The translations under genes were made by a program, and so were the position numbers. The notes beneath the pieces were generated by a model. That model had not been told where the DNA came from, made no database searches, and saw only the letters and a list, made by a program, of their open reading frames with translations. A DNA stretch of 17,446 nt, from assembly GCA_004335835.1 (NCBI GenBank), contig RWJK01001541.1:1-17446 (forward strand), in the 5' to 3' direction. Origin of the DNA: Scenedesmus sp. ARA3 (lineage: Eukaryota; Chlorophyta; Chlorophyceae; Sphaeropleales; Scenedesmaceae). This document shows positions 8,770 through 17,446 of the stretch, piece by piece. How positions within the stretch are numbered: position 1 is the stretch's first letter; every line of letters begins with the position of its first letter.

Positions 8770-9339
8770 GTGGTGTGTTGTGCGTGTGAAGTGTCGATAC
8801 TGCTCAGGCTACTGCACGAACTTGCGAATTTATTCAGATCAAGTGGCTCAAAGCTGAAAGAGAGAGGAGTGCAGGTCGAAATGTATGCTGGCGTCACTAC
8901 CAGAACTAGGGCTTCTGTTGTGTTTCTCCCGTGCACACTTCTTCCTGCAGCCCATGGCACTGTGTCTGAGGCACTCGCCAAAGCTGTGGCTGCAAACGAT
9001 CGAACCAATTGCGCTCATTTGCGTCGACGTTGACCACACGGACACTGCCCGTCAATCTGACGCTGAGCTTACGTTTCACCAAGACTATGGCGCAAGCACA
9101 GGTCCAACCGGCTTTTGTACCCAGCAAACAACACCTGAACTATCTAATCGTAGCATCTGAGGTTAGTTAATATGGCGGCACCATCAATGGCACGCACCAA
9201 CTGCCAGGAGCAGCACTCAGGTGTTGCTGCAGGGCTGCAGCAGCAACAGAAGACATTTCTTCATCTCTACAGCTGATACCTGGTCAATGGACACGCAACA
9301 GATGTTCAGGGTTCTCATGATAGTGCACATTGGAAGAGT

Positions 9340-9344
9340 TTACA
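9340..9344 (-). terminator. Candidate poly(A) signal TGTAA downstream of RPS27
   Basis: TTACA on the plus strand; I saw no closer exact TGTAA between 10852 and this point. A 1.5-kb 3' UTR would be unusual for a ribosomal protein gene, so a variant signal nearer the stop is quite possible. Confidence 0.2.
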
Positions 9345-10137
9345 GACAATACGAGTATACAACCCTGCGCATACCCTGCAGGCACAGCCGACATGCATGT
9401 TCAACATGCATACAAGTTCAAATCTAACTTCCAAAATGTGAAGGCAGCAACCGGCATCATGTCATGTCGTAATGCCACAATGACCAGTTGATCCTGCAGC
9501 CCGGCTCGCAGCGCAACATGTAGACTCTGTAAGTTACCAAACAGGCAGAGTTGCTCATGTGGCCTTTCACAGCACGTGAGTGATCATCAGTGGCCCATCC
9601 GTCAACATGCAAACTGTGGTGATGGCATCACCCACCACAGACATGCAACAACACACTGCTTTATGTCAAAACGTGCATGCTGACATTGAATGTCTGCAAG
9701 GCCTGCATGACACCACATCCCAGTGACGGAAAACTGCTGCCCGCCAAGGCCTGCAGCCGCCTGGCTCATCTACACATCACCTAACTGCGACGCCTCAACT
9801 CCAGAAAGAAGTCTGTCTGTCTGCGCCTACTGCAGGAAATCGCACTAGCTCAGACAGCAGCAGTAACAAAGGAGTCTGATCATATTTGCGTAGTGAGGGA
9901 AAAACCAACCAACGTAAAAACCTCACTGGCTCAAACAGTACATACAATGTGACCAGCGGCTTTGCTGTTGGCGGGCCGGGTCACTACTGTGAGAGCTGCT
10001 GCCCAAGTAAAACCAAAAAAGCATTTGCTGCGTGCGTAACTCGCACTATCAATACTACAGACACAGCTAGTCGCTACGACTCTCTACAAACCAAGCGCAT
10101 AACAGTGCAACAAGGTCTGATGCACAGGTAAGCAGGT

Positions 10138-10190
10138 TCAACAGAAGCCACAAAAACTGGCTTCTGTTGACTTCTGCTGAACAGAAGCCA
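10138..10190. other. Three-arm inverted-repeat cluster (alternative hairpins)
   Basis: TCAACAGAAGCCA at 10138-10150 pairs perfectly with TGGCTTCTGTTGA at 10158-10170 over a 7-base loop. The middle arm (10158-10168) also pairs with AACAGAAGCCA at 10180-10190 over an 11-base loop, so the two hairpins exclude each other. It lies between RPS27 and the ATP-grasp gene, about 660 bases 3' of the RPS27 stop. Confidence 0.85.
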
Positions 10191-10851
10191 CAGTAATGTA
10201 CAGCACAAGAGGAGTCAGCATGGTGAGCAAGGCTGTGCATACAATTCACCGAAATACACACTGTGCAAGGCACAAAACACAGGCATGGACACACGAAGCT
10301 GCTAAAGCATGGTCCCTCCCACACCTTGGAGCAAGATGCTGAGCCAAGACTCGAGGTTCAATGCTGAGCCTAACAAACACACATCTACACTTGCATGCCC
10401 AGGCAACAACCGGCTGCTGCTAAAGATACACCTTCTTCATGTACATCCCGCCACCATGAGTGACTGGCTCCTCCACACTGCAGTGAAGCAGCTCCGCCGC
10501 ACCACATTCAGTGCTGCTGCTGTAGCTGCTGCTGCTGCGAGGGCTGCCTGCTGCTGCTGTAGCTGATGCTGCCAGCAACCACTCGTCCTGCAAGCACTCT
10601 TCAGACTGCTGGTGTGCAGCATGTCATTTTGTAGGTCTCGTACAATGCTGTGCAGGCCTTGCAGGAGGCGCAGTGCTGCGACTCCTGCAAGCTGCACAGC
10701 TGCTGCTGCTGCAGGGCTAGTGATATGGTACAATAGAAACTGTGTCTGTCTCTGGTAAACTTTGATTCTAACAAAAAGACTCTATAAAAGCTGGCCTGGC
10801 TGTCTCCCCCACTTGTCTGGTCAGACCAGAGCATGGGTGCCAGCAAGCTGC

Positions 10852-11810
10852 TCAGTCAGACTTGCGCCTGCAGGAAAGCCATGAAAACAGCGCAGCAGGA
10901 GCAGGTTGCGGGTTGGTCACACAGCAATCACACGGCACATCAAGTACAAGTTACTCGCCAGGCACAGCCGTCCGGGATGTGTCGCAAGCAGCGCGAAAAC
11001 ATATAGGAAATCGTGGTACGGCTGCGAGGTGATGCTGCGACAGACGCACACAAAAGCAGCACTGTGCACATACAGCAGCAGCTGCTGCTGCCTACGGCCC
11101 ATGCATGGTGTCGCTACACATCATGCCATGCTGCTGAACACATAACGATTGGACATCGCCATGGCAACAACAGCATCAACTCATTTGCTGTCCTGATGTA
11201 CATACACTGCTGCTGACTTCAACCGCCCTTACCTGAAGCTTGCTCCCTCTGTCAAGCGGCACTTGCCGCCAGTGGGTGTTGCCAGCACAGTAGAGCAGCT
11301 GCTGCACAGCTGCACCGACTGGCTGTGGCTGAACACGGTCGTGATCTGGAAGCATCCTGCACACTTGACATCCATAAAGTAGCTGTTGGGGGACTGCACC
11401 AGCCGCTTCAGCTTGTGCTTCTGCTTCTCCAGCGCTGCTGGAGGGCTGCAGGACGGACGGCAGTAACGCGCAGAAGGGAAATAAGGGTAAATGATTTGCG
11501 ATGGAAGACCGAGGACAGCAGATCATACAACGGCAGGCACAGACTGCAGCAAAACCCGTCACTGGGACAAAGAGCAGGCGCTGTGTTCAGCTGCACGGGC
11601 ACATGAGACACAAAGCTGCACGTCATACTATGCATTAGCTTCTTAAGCTACAGGAGCAGCATGAAGCCGTTGCCAAGCGCTGAATGAGAAGGACAAGAGC
11701 TCAAACCACTGCATCCCCGAGACGGGACCACGCCATGCATGCAGATCACACGCAGCGCTGGCGTTTACTCACTTCAGCAGGTCAATGTCGGCGTGCAATG
11801 TAGAAACCAT
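10852..11810 (-). CDS. RPS27: Cytosolic ribosomal protein eS27 (complete, 3 exons)
   Basis: Component of the 40S ribosomal subunit with a C4 zinc ribbon. The exons are 11773-11810, 11233-11445 and 10852-10867 (stop included); joined in phase 2 and phase 2 they encode 88 residues, the normal size for eS27 (84-88). The start [13 protein letters not shown] leads into [17 protein letters not shown], then [30 protein letters not shown] and [14 protein letters not shown], ending RRKSD. The zinc ligands are the Cys pairs in KCAGC and LCSSC. Donors are GTGAGT and GTAAGG; acceptors are CTGCAG and CCTGCAG. The ATG is the first in the short first exon and reads straight into the conserved DIDLLNP start of the family. 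Unlike both neighbouring genes, its introns hold no CTG microsatellites at the splice sites and no exon copies. It is a single ordinary housekeeping gene; I see no fusion or truncation. Confidence 0.97.
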
Positions 11811-12363
11811 TGTGGTTGATCCAAGCGAACGTAAAGAAAATGTTCTTTTGGTTGCAACTGCAGGCAGAAGACGTCTGTCTGCGGATATTGCAACTGCTTC
11901 GAGAATGGCTAATAAGCGTAAGAGAATGTGCCATGTGCCCTCGTTCGCTTATGTATCTCTGAACAGTGTTACAGCAGTAGAACCGCCGGAACCTTCTCGC
12001 AAGCTCTAGCACTCCCTGGATTGCTTCTGAAAAAGTTTCGAAGCTTCTGCATAGATCGCAGCTTCCTCCAATGAGATCTCGAACACCTGCTTCACGTGTA
12101 CAGTCAGCAGCTGTGCAGGTGCAGCTGTTTTGGCTGCAACCCACCCGCCGCACAGCTTGCAAGAGTTTCAGCATGGTATTACTATGTCAAGAGTATCTGC
12201 ACACTTGGACCGTGCCAAAATCCCTGTGAGGGATGCTACTGGCGTATGGCACATCGGTGTACTGCATGCATGCCGTACTGCATGGGTTGGTGCAGGCTAG
12301 CCCCTGATCAGCCAAGCTGGGCACAGGACGCGTCAGACAGCAATCGTCTAACGGAAAATTGGG

Positions 12364-12425
12364 CGTTGGACGATGTAAATGCGACGCAGACAAATTAGAC
12401 GTTATACGATGTAAATATGACGCAC
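12364..12425. repeat. Two-unit 36-base direct repeat upstream of RPS27
   Basis: The units ACGATGTAAATGCGACGCA and ACGATGTAAATATGACGCA are offset by 36 bases and each is preceded by CGTT. They lie about 560 bases upstream of the RPS27 start. On the RPS27 strand they contain TGCGTCA or TGCGTCG, resembling a bZIP (CRE-like) half-site. Regulatory use is only a guess. Confidence 0.45.
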
Positions 12426-13490
12426 ATAAAGAAGTATGAGAATATATCAGACTCAGGCGGGCCTTGTCTGACTGGACTCGGGCATTCACCATCAGCATCA
12501 GGCCGAGGACTATTTGAAAAACCTACTTACGCCAGTCATGCAGATTTGCTTGAGTGAGGGTGTTAGCATCATTGAGGAATATAAGAAAAACCGACAGGTT
12601 GCAGCCTGCAGGCCGCCTGGCAGCGGCTGCCGCCAGCTCTACTACGTCTACACAGTTGCAGGAAGCACACCCTGCACAAGCACCATGCAATGAATTGCTC
12701 AGTCGCATGTCTAGATGGGGCCCCACCACCATGGCTGCAATTGCAGCAAGTTGTCAGTTGCCCGGACAGCTCTTCTGAAAAGCTGCAGCCAAGCAGCTTC
12801 TGGCTGCATCAGCCGATGATGAACACCGTGTGTGACAAAACTTGTCTGACTAAAACACTGGAGCTGAGCACTACCAGTGCCGTTGCTCAGCAGTGCACCT
12901 GCACTGCTGCCGCAGTGACATCGCCCCAGAGCCCAAGACAACATCAAATGCAGCATCAGTGATATCATCGCGTTTGCACGTCCCCTGCCAGACGAACGTT
13001 CTCCTCCCTCGACATTGCTAGCTGCCACGATGACGTGTTGCAAGTACGTCACAACCATTGTACGCGAGCCATTCTGTCACAACAACGGTATGAGCAAAAC
13101 TGTCTCATTGCAGCGTTGTCACCGCTGCTTGGCCAACCAGCAGCCTGCCAATTGAGTTGGCAACCGGAGCAGGCGGGGCCCATGCATATCATGTGTCATG
13201 GCAATGTTACCTGGGGTCAAAAGGTGGTTGTGCCGCCGGCAATGCTGCCTAACAGCACCCCATGCCATGCACCTATGCATAGTCGAACGTGTGAAACACC
13301 CATCACACGCTGTGCACCCATAGACGTGAAGCATCATTTCAGTGAGCTGGCATGTTCACCATCAGCCGTGGCAGCTGGCTGACAGCTGCAGCCAGTTGTG
13401 GACATCAACCGGTGACGACTGTCACTGGTGTGACCTTAAGCAGCTGCTGTTTCCAGCCCTGCCACACAACAAAAAAGGAAAACTCTCCCT

Positions 13491-13495
13491 TTACA
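13491..13495 (-). terminator. Candidate poly(A) signal TGTAA for the DGAT2 gene
   Basis: TTACA on the plus strand (TGTAA in transcript sense) is the first such site found downstream of the DGAT2 stop at 14406. It would give a 3' UTR of roughly 900 bases, long but within the range seen in green algae. Confidence 0.35.
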
Positions 13496-14329
13496 ACATC
13501 AGCATGAACTGCTGGACATCATATGATCTGCCAGATCTGCCAGTGGCACAAGGGCGTGAACTTCCACAGGCAAGAAAGATGAGAAGCAAAAATGAGCATT
13601 TTGAACCTGCCTGCACGCTGACATCAACAACAACTGACACCAACAAAAGAAAAGAAAAGCTTTGACACTGCAAAAAGACGTTGGTAGGCTCTGCAACCCT
13701 CCTGCAAGTCTTTTTTGGACCATCTATGCGTCAACAGGCCCATCTATCCTCGAACTAGCTGGCTTGATGTTACCCGTAAGCGAGCTGACATACCAACAAC
13801 ACCATGCCTGCCTCAGGGGAAAACATCATGCCCGGCTCGGCTGCACAAGCAGCAACTTTGCTTCAAAGCAGTGCTGCGGCAGTTTTGCGTTATGTGCGCA
13901 CACATGCATTGCAATAACCGATAAAACTCTGCAGCCGGGACAGCAGCTTGCAAGCTGCTGTTGCTGAGCAGCAGCAGCTCTAATGGGTGTCTGCAAAAAA
14001 AACTGCACCACTTCCGTCATTCTGCACACCAACACCACACACGCAACCACTCCCACGATCAACACTACCCAACACATGCCTGTGCCGCAACATCACCCAC
14101 ATTGGTGTGTAGCTGGCACATCATAACAAAGTGCCACATCGCTGAATTACCAAAAACTGCCGTCGCTCTCCTTGCCCCAACCTCATCTTCCTCAACACAT
14201 AGCAAGGCGCCCATTTTGGGAAACATACAGCACAATTTTCTCACCACACAATACTTCGCTTGACTTACTTTGCTGGCAGCAACACAATGCAGACATCGCC
14301 TGCCAAGCCCTGCTGCACATTGGCAGTAT

Positions 14330-14400
14330 GCATGCTGCCTGTCAGCCCACCATCTGATCAGCAACGGCCTGCCAGCCCACCGCTTCAGCCCACCACTCCA
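14330..14400 (-). repeat. Partial copies of the last DGAT2 exon downstream of the stop
   Basis: The stretch encoding GWADRPLLIK is repeated, diverged, just 3' of the stop (GGGCTGGCAGGCCGTTGCTG near 14358-14377), with further short GGTGGGCTG-like units. It is the weakest of the DGAT2 copies but follows the same downstream polarity; it would lie in the 3' UTR. Confidence 0.7.
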
Positions 14401-14405
14401 GCCCG

Positions 14406-14469
14406 TCACTTGATCAGCAGCGGCCTGTCAGCCCAGCCGTACTCCGCCTTGTACTTGTCGTACAGCCCT

Positions 14470-14514
<45 letters not shown>

Positions 14515-14860
14515 AATACAAACACAACAGCCCGGCAGGCAGCAGCAGCAGCAGCACTGTGAGAGAGCGCTGGCTGATCATGCGGCATGCGGGGCCGTGC
14601 AACATGTCCATTGGTATGAATGGTAGCACAACTGACAGAAAAGCAGCAACGGCAGTAAGCATCAGATTGTTGCTCAATGCACCACCACAAGATGTTTGCC
14701 AGTTGAGTAAACATAAGAAAGCAGGCAGCCAGCACTCACGCTGCATTGCGTCCACTAGGCGTGCATGTGCATCGTCCACAGCAGCAGCAAAGCCTGGGTC
14801 ACTGGGGGCTGTCTGCTTAACTGCCACAGGCCCGCCCACCACCATCATCAGCGGCACACT

Positions 14861-14918
<58 letters not shown>

Positions 14919-15381
14919 TGTACAGAACATGCATCAGGTGCAGCTTGCCCTGCATGCCCTGATCTGTGTGCTGTGTACATGACTAAGACGTCTCTGGTTG
15001 AATGAATCGCCAGCTGCCGAAGCCACTACACCCTAGCACACAAATCACGACCGCTCACCGCTCTGGCAGCGGCAGCGGCAGGCCCCAACGGCCTTTTAGG
15101 AACCCCGGCGCCACGCGGCGCCTCCTTGCCACTGACACTGATGCTGAAAAAAACTGAGATTCAACAAACCAAATAACACCAAATATAACCATACAAGCCT
15201 TAGAACGTCTCACCGCTCTGGCAGCGGCAGCGGCAGGCCCCACCGTCCCTTGAGGAACCCCAGTGCCACCCGGTGCCTCCTGGCCAGTGGTTCCAATGAC
15301 TTGGGACCCCACCCAAACAGCCTGCTGTTGCCAAAGTGATAGCAGGGCACCAGGTCAGCACCAGCCTCCACTGCGATTGCG

Positions 15382-15417
<36 letters not shown>

Positions 15418-17212
15418 CATGTCGGTGGCAGCATCCGCAAAGTGAGTGGCTGAAGCAAATGTTTCTTGGACAATGAGTCCAGATCAGGGGTGGCAGCCAG
15501 GTGTGTTGGGTGCGGTACACATGGAGGCATGTCATATCACATGACCGCCAAGCGTCTCGAACCAGCTTAGCATGGAAATCAAGGTAGGGGTTCAAGTCAC
15601 AGTCTAACCCTCGCCACCACCTTCTGACGCAGCACAGCTGCAGCCTCACCTACGCCATGCTTGCATGCTTATACCTGTAACCAGCATGATATCTCATGTA
15701 TCCAACGTTCTCATGCAAGCAGACTTCCATGACTTGGCTGTAGCCCTCTCCTTGTTGGTGCATCAAGATGCTGTGGGACAGCCAGGTACACAAATCCCAG
15801 CCAACCCTGCAAGCCTGGGTATGCCTAGAGGTGCCTACAATGGCATGTAGCCGCGTGCAAGCAACAGCCTGAAAGGGCTTGGCTGTTCACCGCCCCCATG
15901 TTGCATAACCAAATGGAGATTATGAACAGCCGAGTCCGGGCAGGCTTGTCCTGCCTACCCACCAGCTGAGACAGCTGAATGTGCAGAATGACACTACGAT
16001 GTTGGTCTCTGCCACTACGGCAGCTGTTACTGTATGTTGGCTGATAATGTGCTGTTTTCAGCTTCACCTGCCATGCGCACGAAGCCCCTCCTGTCTCTCA
16101 GCTAGCTTGCTGCTGCTGCTACCCCTGCTAATGCTGCAACTGCTTCTGCTGCTGCTGCTGCAACCTATCTTTTAGTCATGACTAGTGTCTATTGCTGCTA
16201 CTGCTGCTGCGTACCTGTGATGCGCACGAAGCCCTTCCTGTCCCTCAGCTTGCTTGCTGCTGCTGCAGCTGCCGCGATCAAAAAGCCTGGCAAACGTGTA
16301 TGTACTGTTTTGCTGCCGCCCCCACCTGCGATGCGCAAAGCCCTTCCTGTCCCTCAGCTTGCTGGCGGCTGCTGCTGCTGCTGCCGCCGCTGCAACCCGA
16401 ACCAATGGCAAAAGTGTATGTACTATTTTGCTGCCGCCCCCACCTGCGATGCGCACGAACCCCTTCCTGTCCCTCAGCTTGATCTCCTCGTGGCTCTCCT
16501 CACTCATGAACATCTCCGCAATGCCACCTGCAGCAGCAGCAGCAGCGGCAGCAGCAGCGGAGGCAGCAACAGCAGCAGCCTCAGCTGTTTCTCCTCGTGA
16601 TTCTCGCCGCTCATGAAGTTCATGAGCGGAGATGCTGAACATCTCCGCAATGCCACCTGACAAAGCAGCAGCAGCACCAGCAGGCAGCTTGAGCCGCCCG
16701 GCGGACTACAGTGGACGCAACACCACTGTCTGTCCTTCAAACTACATGAAAACTACGTTGAACGCCTGGATCCTTCGACTGGAAGGCCTCAGGGGTGTAC
16801 ATGTAGCTGTGGTACATGTGCAAACACGTATTATTTGGTTGAAACACTGGAGCGCATCAAGCCAGTAAGCAGTCCCGCCTGCACCAGCCCCACTGAGCCC
16901 AGCTTCAGCTGCCTGATTGTCATGCATCGCCAGCTGTCTGTTTCATATGCACTCCAAAAGTCACGCTCAATCTCATCTGGCACCAGCCCCACTGATCCCA
17001 CCTTTCTCTATCTGTACGTCATGCACATCGTTCACATCCGCACCTGGCACCAACCCCGCTGAGCCCAGCTTCAGCAGCCTGATTGTCATGCGCTGTTGGA
17101 TGTCTGTTTCCCATGCAATTACTCACGCTCAAACTCACCTGGCACCAGCCCCACTGAGCCCAGCTTCAGCAGCCGCCTGAAGTTGTCCGCAGTGGCAGGC
17201 TGCGCCCCGATC
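14406..17212 (-). CDS. DGTT: Type-2 diacylglycerol acyltransferase (DGAT2/DGTT), C-terminal part
   Basis: Transfers an acyl group from acyl-CoA to diacylglycerol, the last step of triacylglycerol synthesis, at the ER, plastid envelope or lipid-droplet surface. Five exons are visible: 17139-17212, 16444-16527, 15214-15370, 14740-14858 and 14406-14467 (TGA included). All phases match and give about 165 residues. The order is PATADNFRRLLKLGSV, then PGGIAEMF (the conserved GGxAE block), then RKGFVRIAVEAGADLVP followed by CYHFGNS (the RxGFxRxA...VPxYxFG signature), then GWGPKSLEPLARRH, PLMMVVGGPVAVKQ, DDAHARLVDAMQ and the terminal LYDKYKAEYGWADRPLLIK. The N-terminal membrane segments and the HPHG-type motif are not in the window and must lie upstream, beyond 17446. 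Every one of the five acceptors is preceded by a sense-strand (CTG)n run. Four of the five exons have partial copies in the flanking introns. The family call is firm; which algal DGTT paralogue it is cannot be told. Confidence 0.95.
14470..14512. repeat. (GCA)14 microsatellite before last DGAT2 exon
   Basis: 43-base run; in transcript sense (CTG)n ends in GCAG, the acceptor of exon 14406-14467. Confidence 0.99.
14862..14917. repeat. (CAG)18 microsatellite before DGAT2 exon 14740-14858
   Basis: 56-base run; in transcript sense (CTG)n followed by TAG and the exon. Confidence 0.99.
15059..15135 (-). repeat. 3'-end copy of DGAT2 exon 3 (visible numbering) with donor
   Basis: It repeats RRVAPGFLKGRWGLPLPLPE and the GTGAG donor of exon 15214-15370, with A-to-P and other differences. 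It lies downstream in transcript sense, in the intron before exon 14740-14858. Confidence 0.92.
15382..15410. repeat. (GCA)n microsatellite before DGAT2 exon 15214-15370
   Basis: 29-base run; in transcript sense (CTG)n, then CCGCAATCGCAG, then the exon. Confidence 0.98.
16068..16362 (-). repeat. Three 3'-end copies of DGAT2 exon 2 (visible numbering) with donors
   Basis: Copies at 16068-16105, 16215-16251 and 16326-16362 repeat the KLRDRKGFVRI end of exon 16444-16527, each with a GT donor (GTGAAG, GTACGC, GTGGGG). The copy at 16326 has lost two bases and is out of frame at its end. (CTG)n runs separate the units. The intron thus presents four candidate donors in a row. Confidence 0.92.
16586..16656 (-). 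repeat. Rearranged 5' copy of DGAT2 exon 2 (visible numbering) with acceptor
   Basis: It begins after TTTGTCAG with GTGGCATTGCGGAGATGTTC, as the exon does (16527 downward), then is interrupted by an inverted-repeat patch before resuming with MSGENHEEKQL-like sequence, against MSEESHEEIKL. It lies upstream of the full exon. Confidence 0.88.
16607..16648. repeat. Two overlapping perfect inverted repeats
   Basis: Positions 16607-16617 and 16619-16629 form 11-base arms around one base. Positions 16626-16634 and 16640-16648 form 9-base arms around CTGAA. Both lie in the rearranged copy of the DGAT2 exon and are built from its own sequence. Confidence 0.9.
16881..17080 (-). repeat. Three 3'-end copies of DGAT2 exon 1 (visible numbering)
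   Basis: Copies at 17044-17080, 16977-17003 and 16881-16915 repeat the LLKLGSVGLVP end of exon 17139-17212. The first keeps a GTGCGG donor, the second has AT in place of GT, and the third lacks it. The flanking sequence TGATTGTCATGC (plus strand) is shared, so larger units were duplicated. Confidence 0.9.
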
Positions 17213-17221
17213 CTGCATCAA

Positions 17222-17241
17222 CAGCAGCAGCAGCAGCAGCA
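17222..17241. repeat. (CAG)n microsatellite before DGAT2 exon 17139-17212
   Basis: 20-base run; in transcript sense (CTG)n, then TTGATGCAG, then the exon. Confidence 0.97.
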
Positions 17242-17446
17242 AGCACATGGCATATCCAGTGTGGCAGCGTCTGTTCGTAAAGCCAGCCTGTGTAGCATCT
17301 GCTGCTGACAACCGTCGAGTAACAAAACTCAACAGAACATGATGTTGAAGACGACTTCAGCTAAAAAACAATGGAGCTAGCAAGCACGGTGATGCTACAA
17401 TCTTTATCCGACACTTGATATCTGCCACCCCCCCCCCCTTTCTTTT

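Larger units (their letters stand above)
8770..10851. other. Intergenic: RPS27 3' region and ATP-grasp promoter region
   Basis: Only short overlapping frames with no recognisable motif are seen. The stretch holds the hairpin cluster at 10138-10190, a few short CTG runs near 10510-10560 and 10697-10712, and one TGTAA candidate. The ATP-grasp promoter and 5' UTR should lie in 8770-9300, but I see no clear core element. Confidence 0.6.
11811..14405. other. Intergenic: DGAT2 3' UTR and RPS27 promoter region
   Basis: No coding exon could be supported on either strand. It contains the DGAT2 3' UTR (from 14405 down, probably to about 13480), the 36-base direct repeat at 12364, and the RPS27 upstream region. 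It is nearly free of the long CAG/CTG runs that fill the metabolic-gene introns. Confidence 0.6.

Noticed and set aside
8731..9033. Plus-strand 100-codon open frame over the ATP-grasp start
   Set aside because: No recognisable motif, and it overlaps the supported minus-strand first exon.
9222..9247. Short CTG/CAG palindrome around GGGCTGCAG
   Set aside because: Short CAG and CTG runs in opposite orientation readily form such a hairpin; nothing else supports a function.
10784..10791. TATAAAA on the plus strand as a promoter
   Set aside because: No coding exon on the plus strand follows it, and it lies in the 3' flank of RPS27.
12096..13665. Several 60-115 codon open frames in the DGAT2-RPS27 interval
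   Set aside because: None shows family motifs, biased codon use or matching splice sites; their lengths are as expected by chance.
14414..14980. Long open frames with poly-Cys, poly-Leu, poly-Ala or poly-Ser runs
   Set aside because: These are translations of (CAG)/(CTG) intron tracts; the runs sit just upstream of acceptors and the real exons lie at their edges.

Overview
The window looks like nuclear DNA of a green alga, probably a volvocalean chlorophyte; a Haematococcus-like species is a guess from the dense CAG/CTG microsatellites and is not proven. Short exons are separated by GT-AG introns, many introns carry long (CTG)n runs on the sense strand, and TGTAA (the algal polyadenylation signal) recurs.

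Three protein genes could be assembled exon by exon. All lie on the minus strand, head to tail. (1) Right part, 14406-17212: the C-terminal part of a type-2 diacylglycerol acyltransferase (DGAT2/DGTT). Five exons with compatible phases run to a stop codon; the 5' part lies beyond position 17446. (2) Middle, 10852-11810: a complete three-exon gene for cytosolic ribosomal protein eS27 (RPS27). (3) Left part, 392-8769: sixteen exons of a large ATP-grasp ligase of the carnosine-synthase-like kind. The 3' end runs off the left edge. About 550 residues can be read.

Between the genes (8770-10851 and 11811-14405) I see no supportable gene, only candidate poly(A) signals, one hairpin cluster and a short direct repeat. 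There is no sign that the three genes act in one pathway: one makes triacylglycerol, one is ribosomal, and one ligates an unknown acid and amine.

The most striking structure is in the introns of the two metabolic genes. Exon after exon has been partly copied in tandem, and the copies obey a polarity rule. Copies upstream of the full exon (in transcript sense) keep the acceptor and the exon's 5' part. Copies downstream keep the exon's 3' part and the donor. The largest case is an 11-copy array, counting the full exon, of the 3' half of ATP-grasp exon 10 (2522-3960). Seven of the ten extra copies are still open in frame. Another exon has a full-length inverted copy that differs from it only at synonymous sites. 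RPS27 shows none of this. Three copies of one retroelement 3' end, with a (TGTAA)n tail, are also present; one sits with a target-site duplication inside a redundant exon copy.
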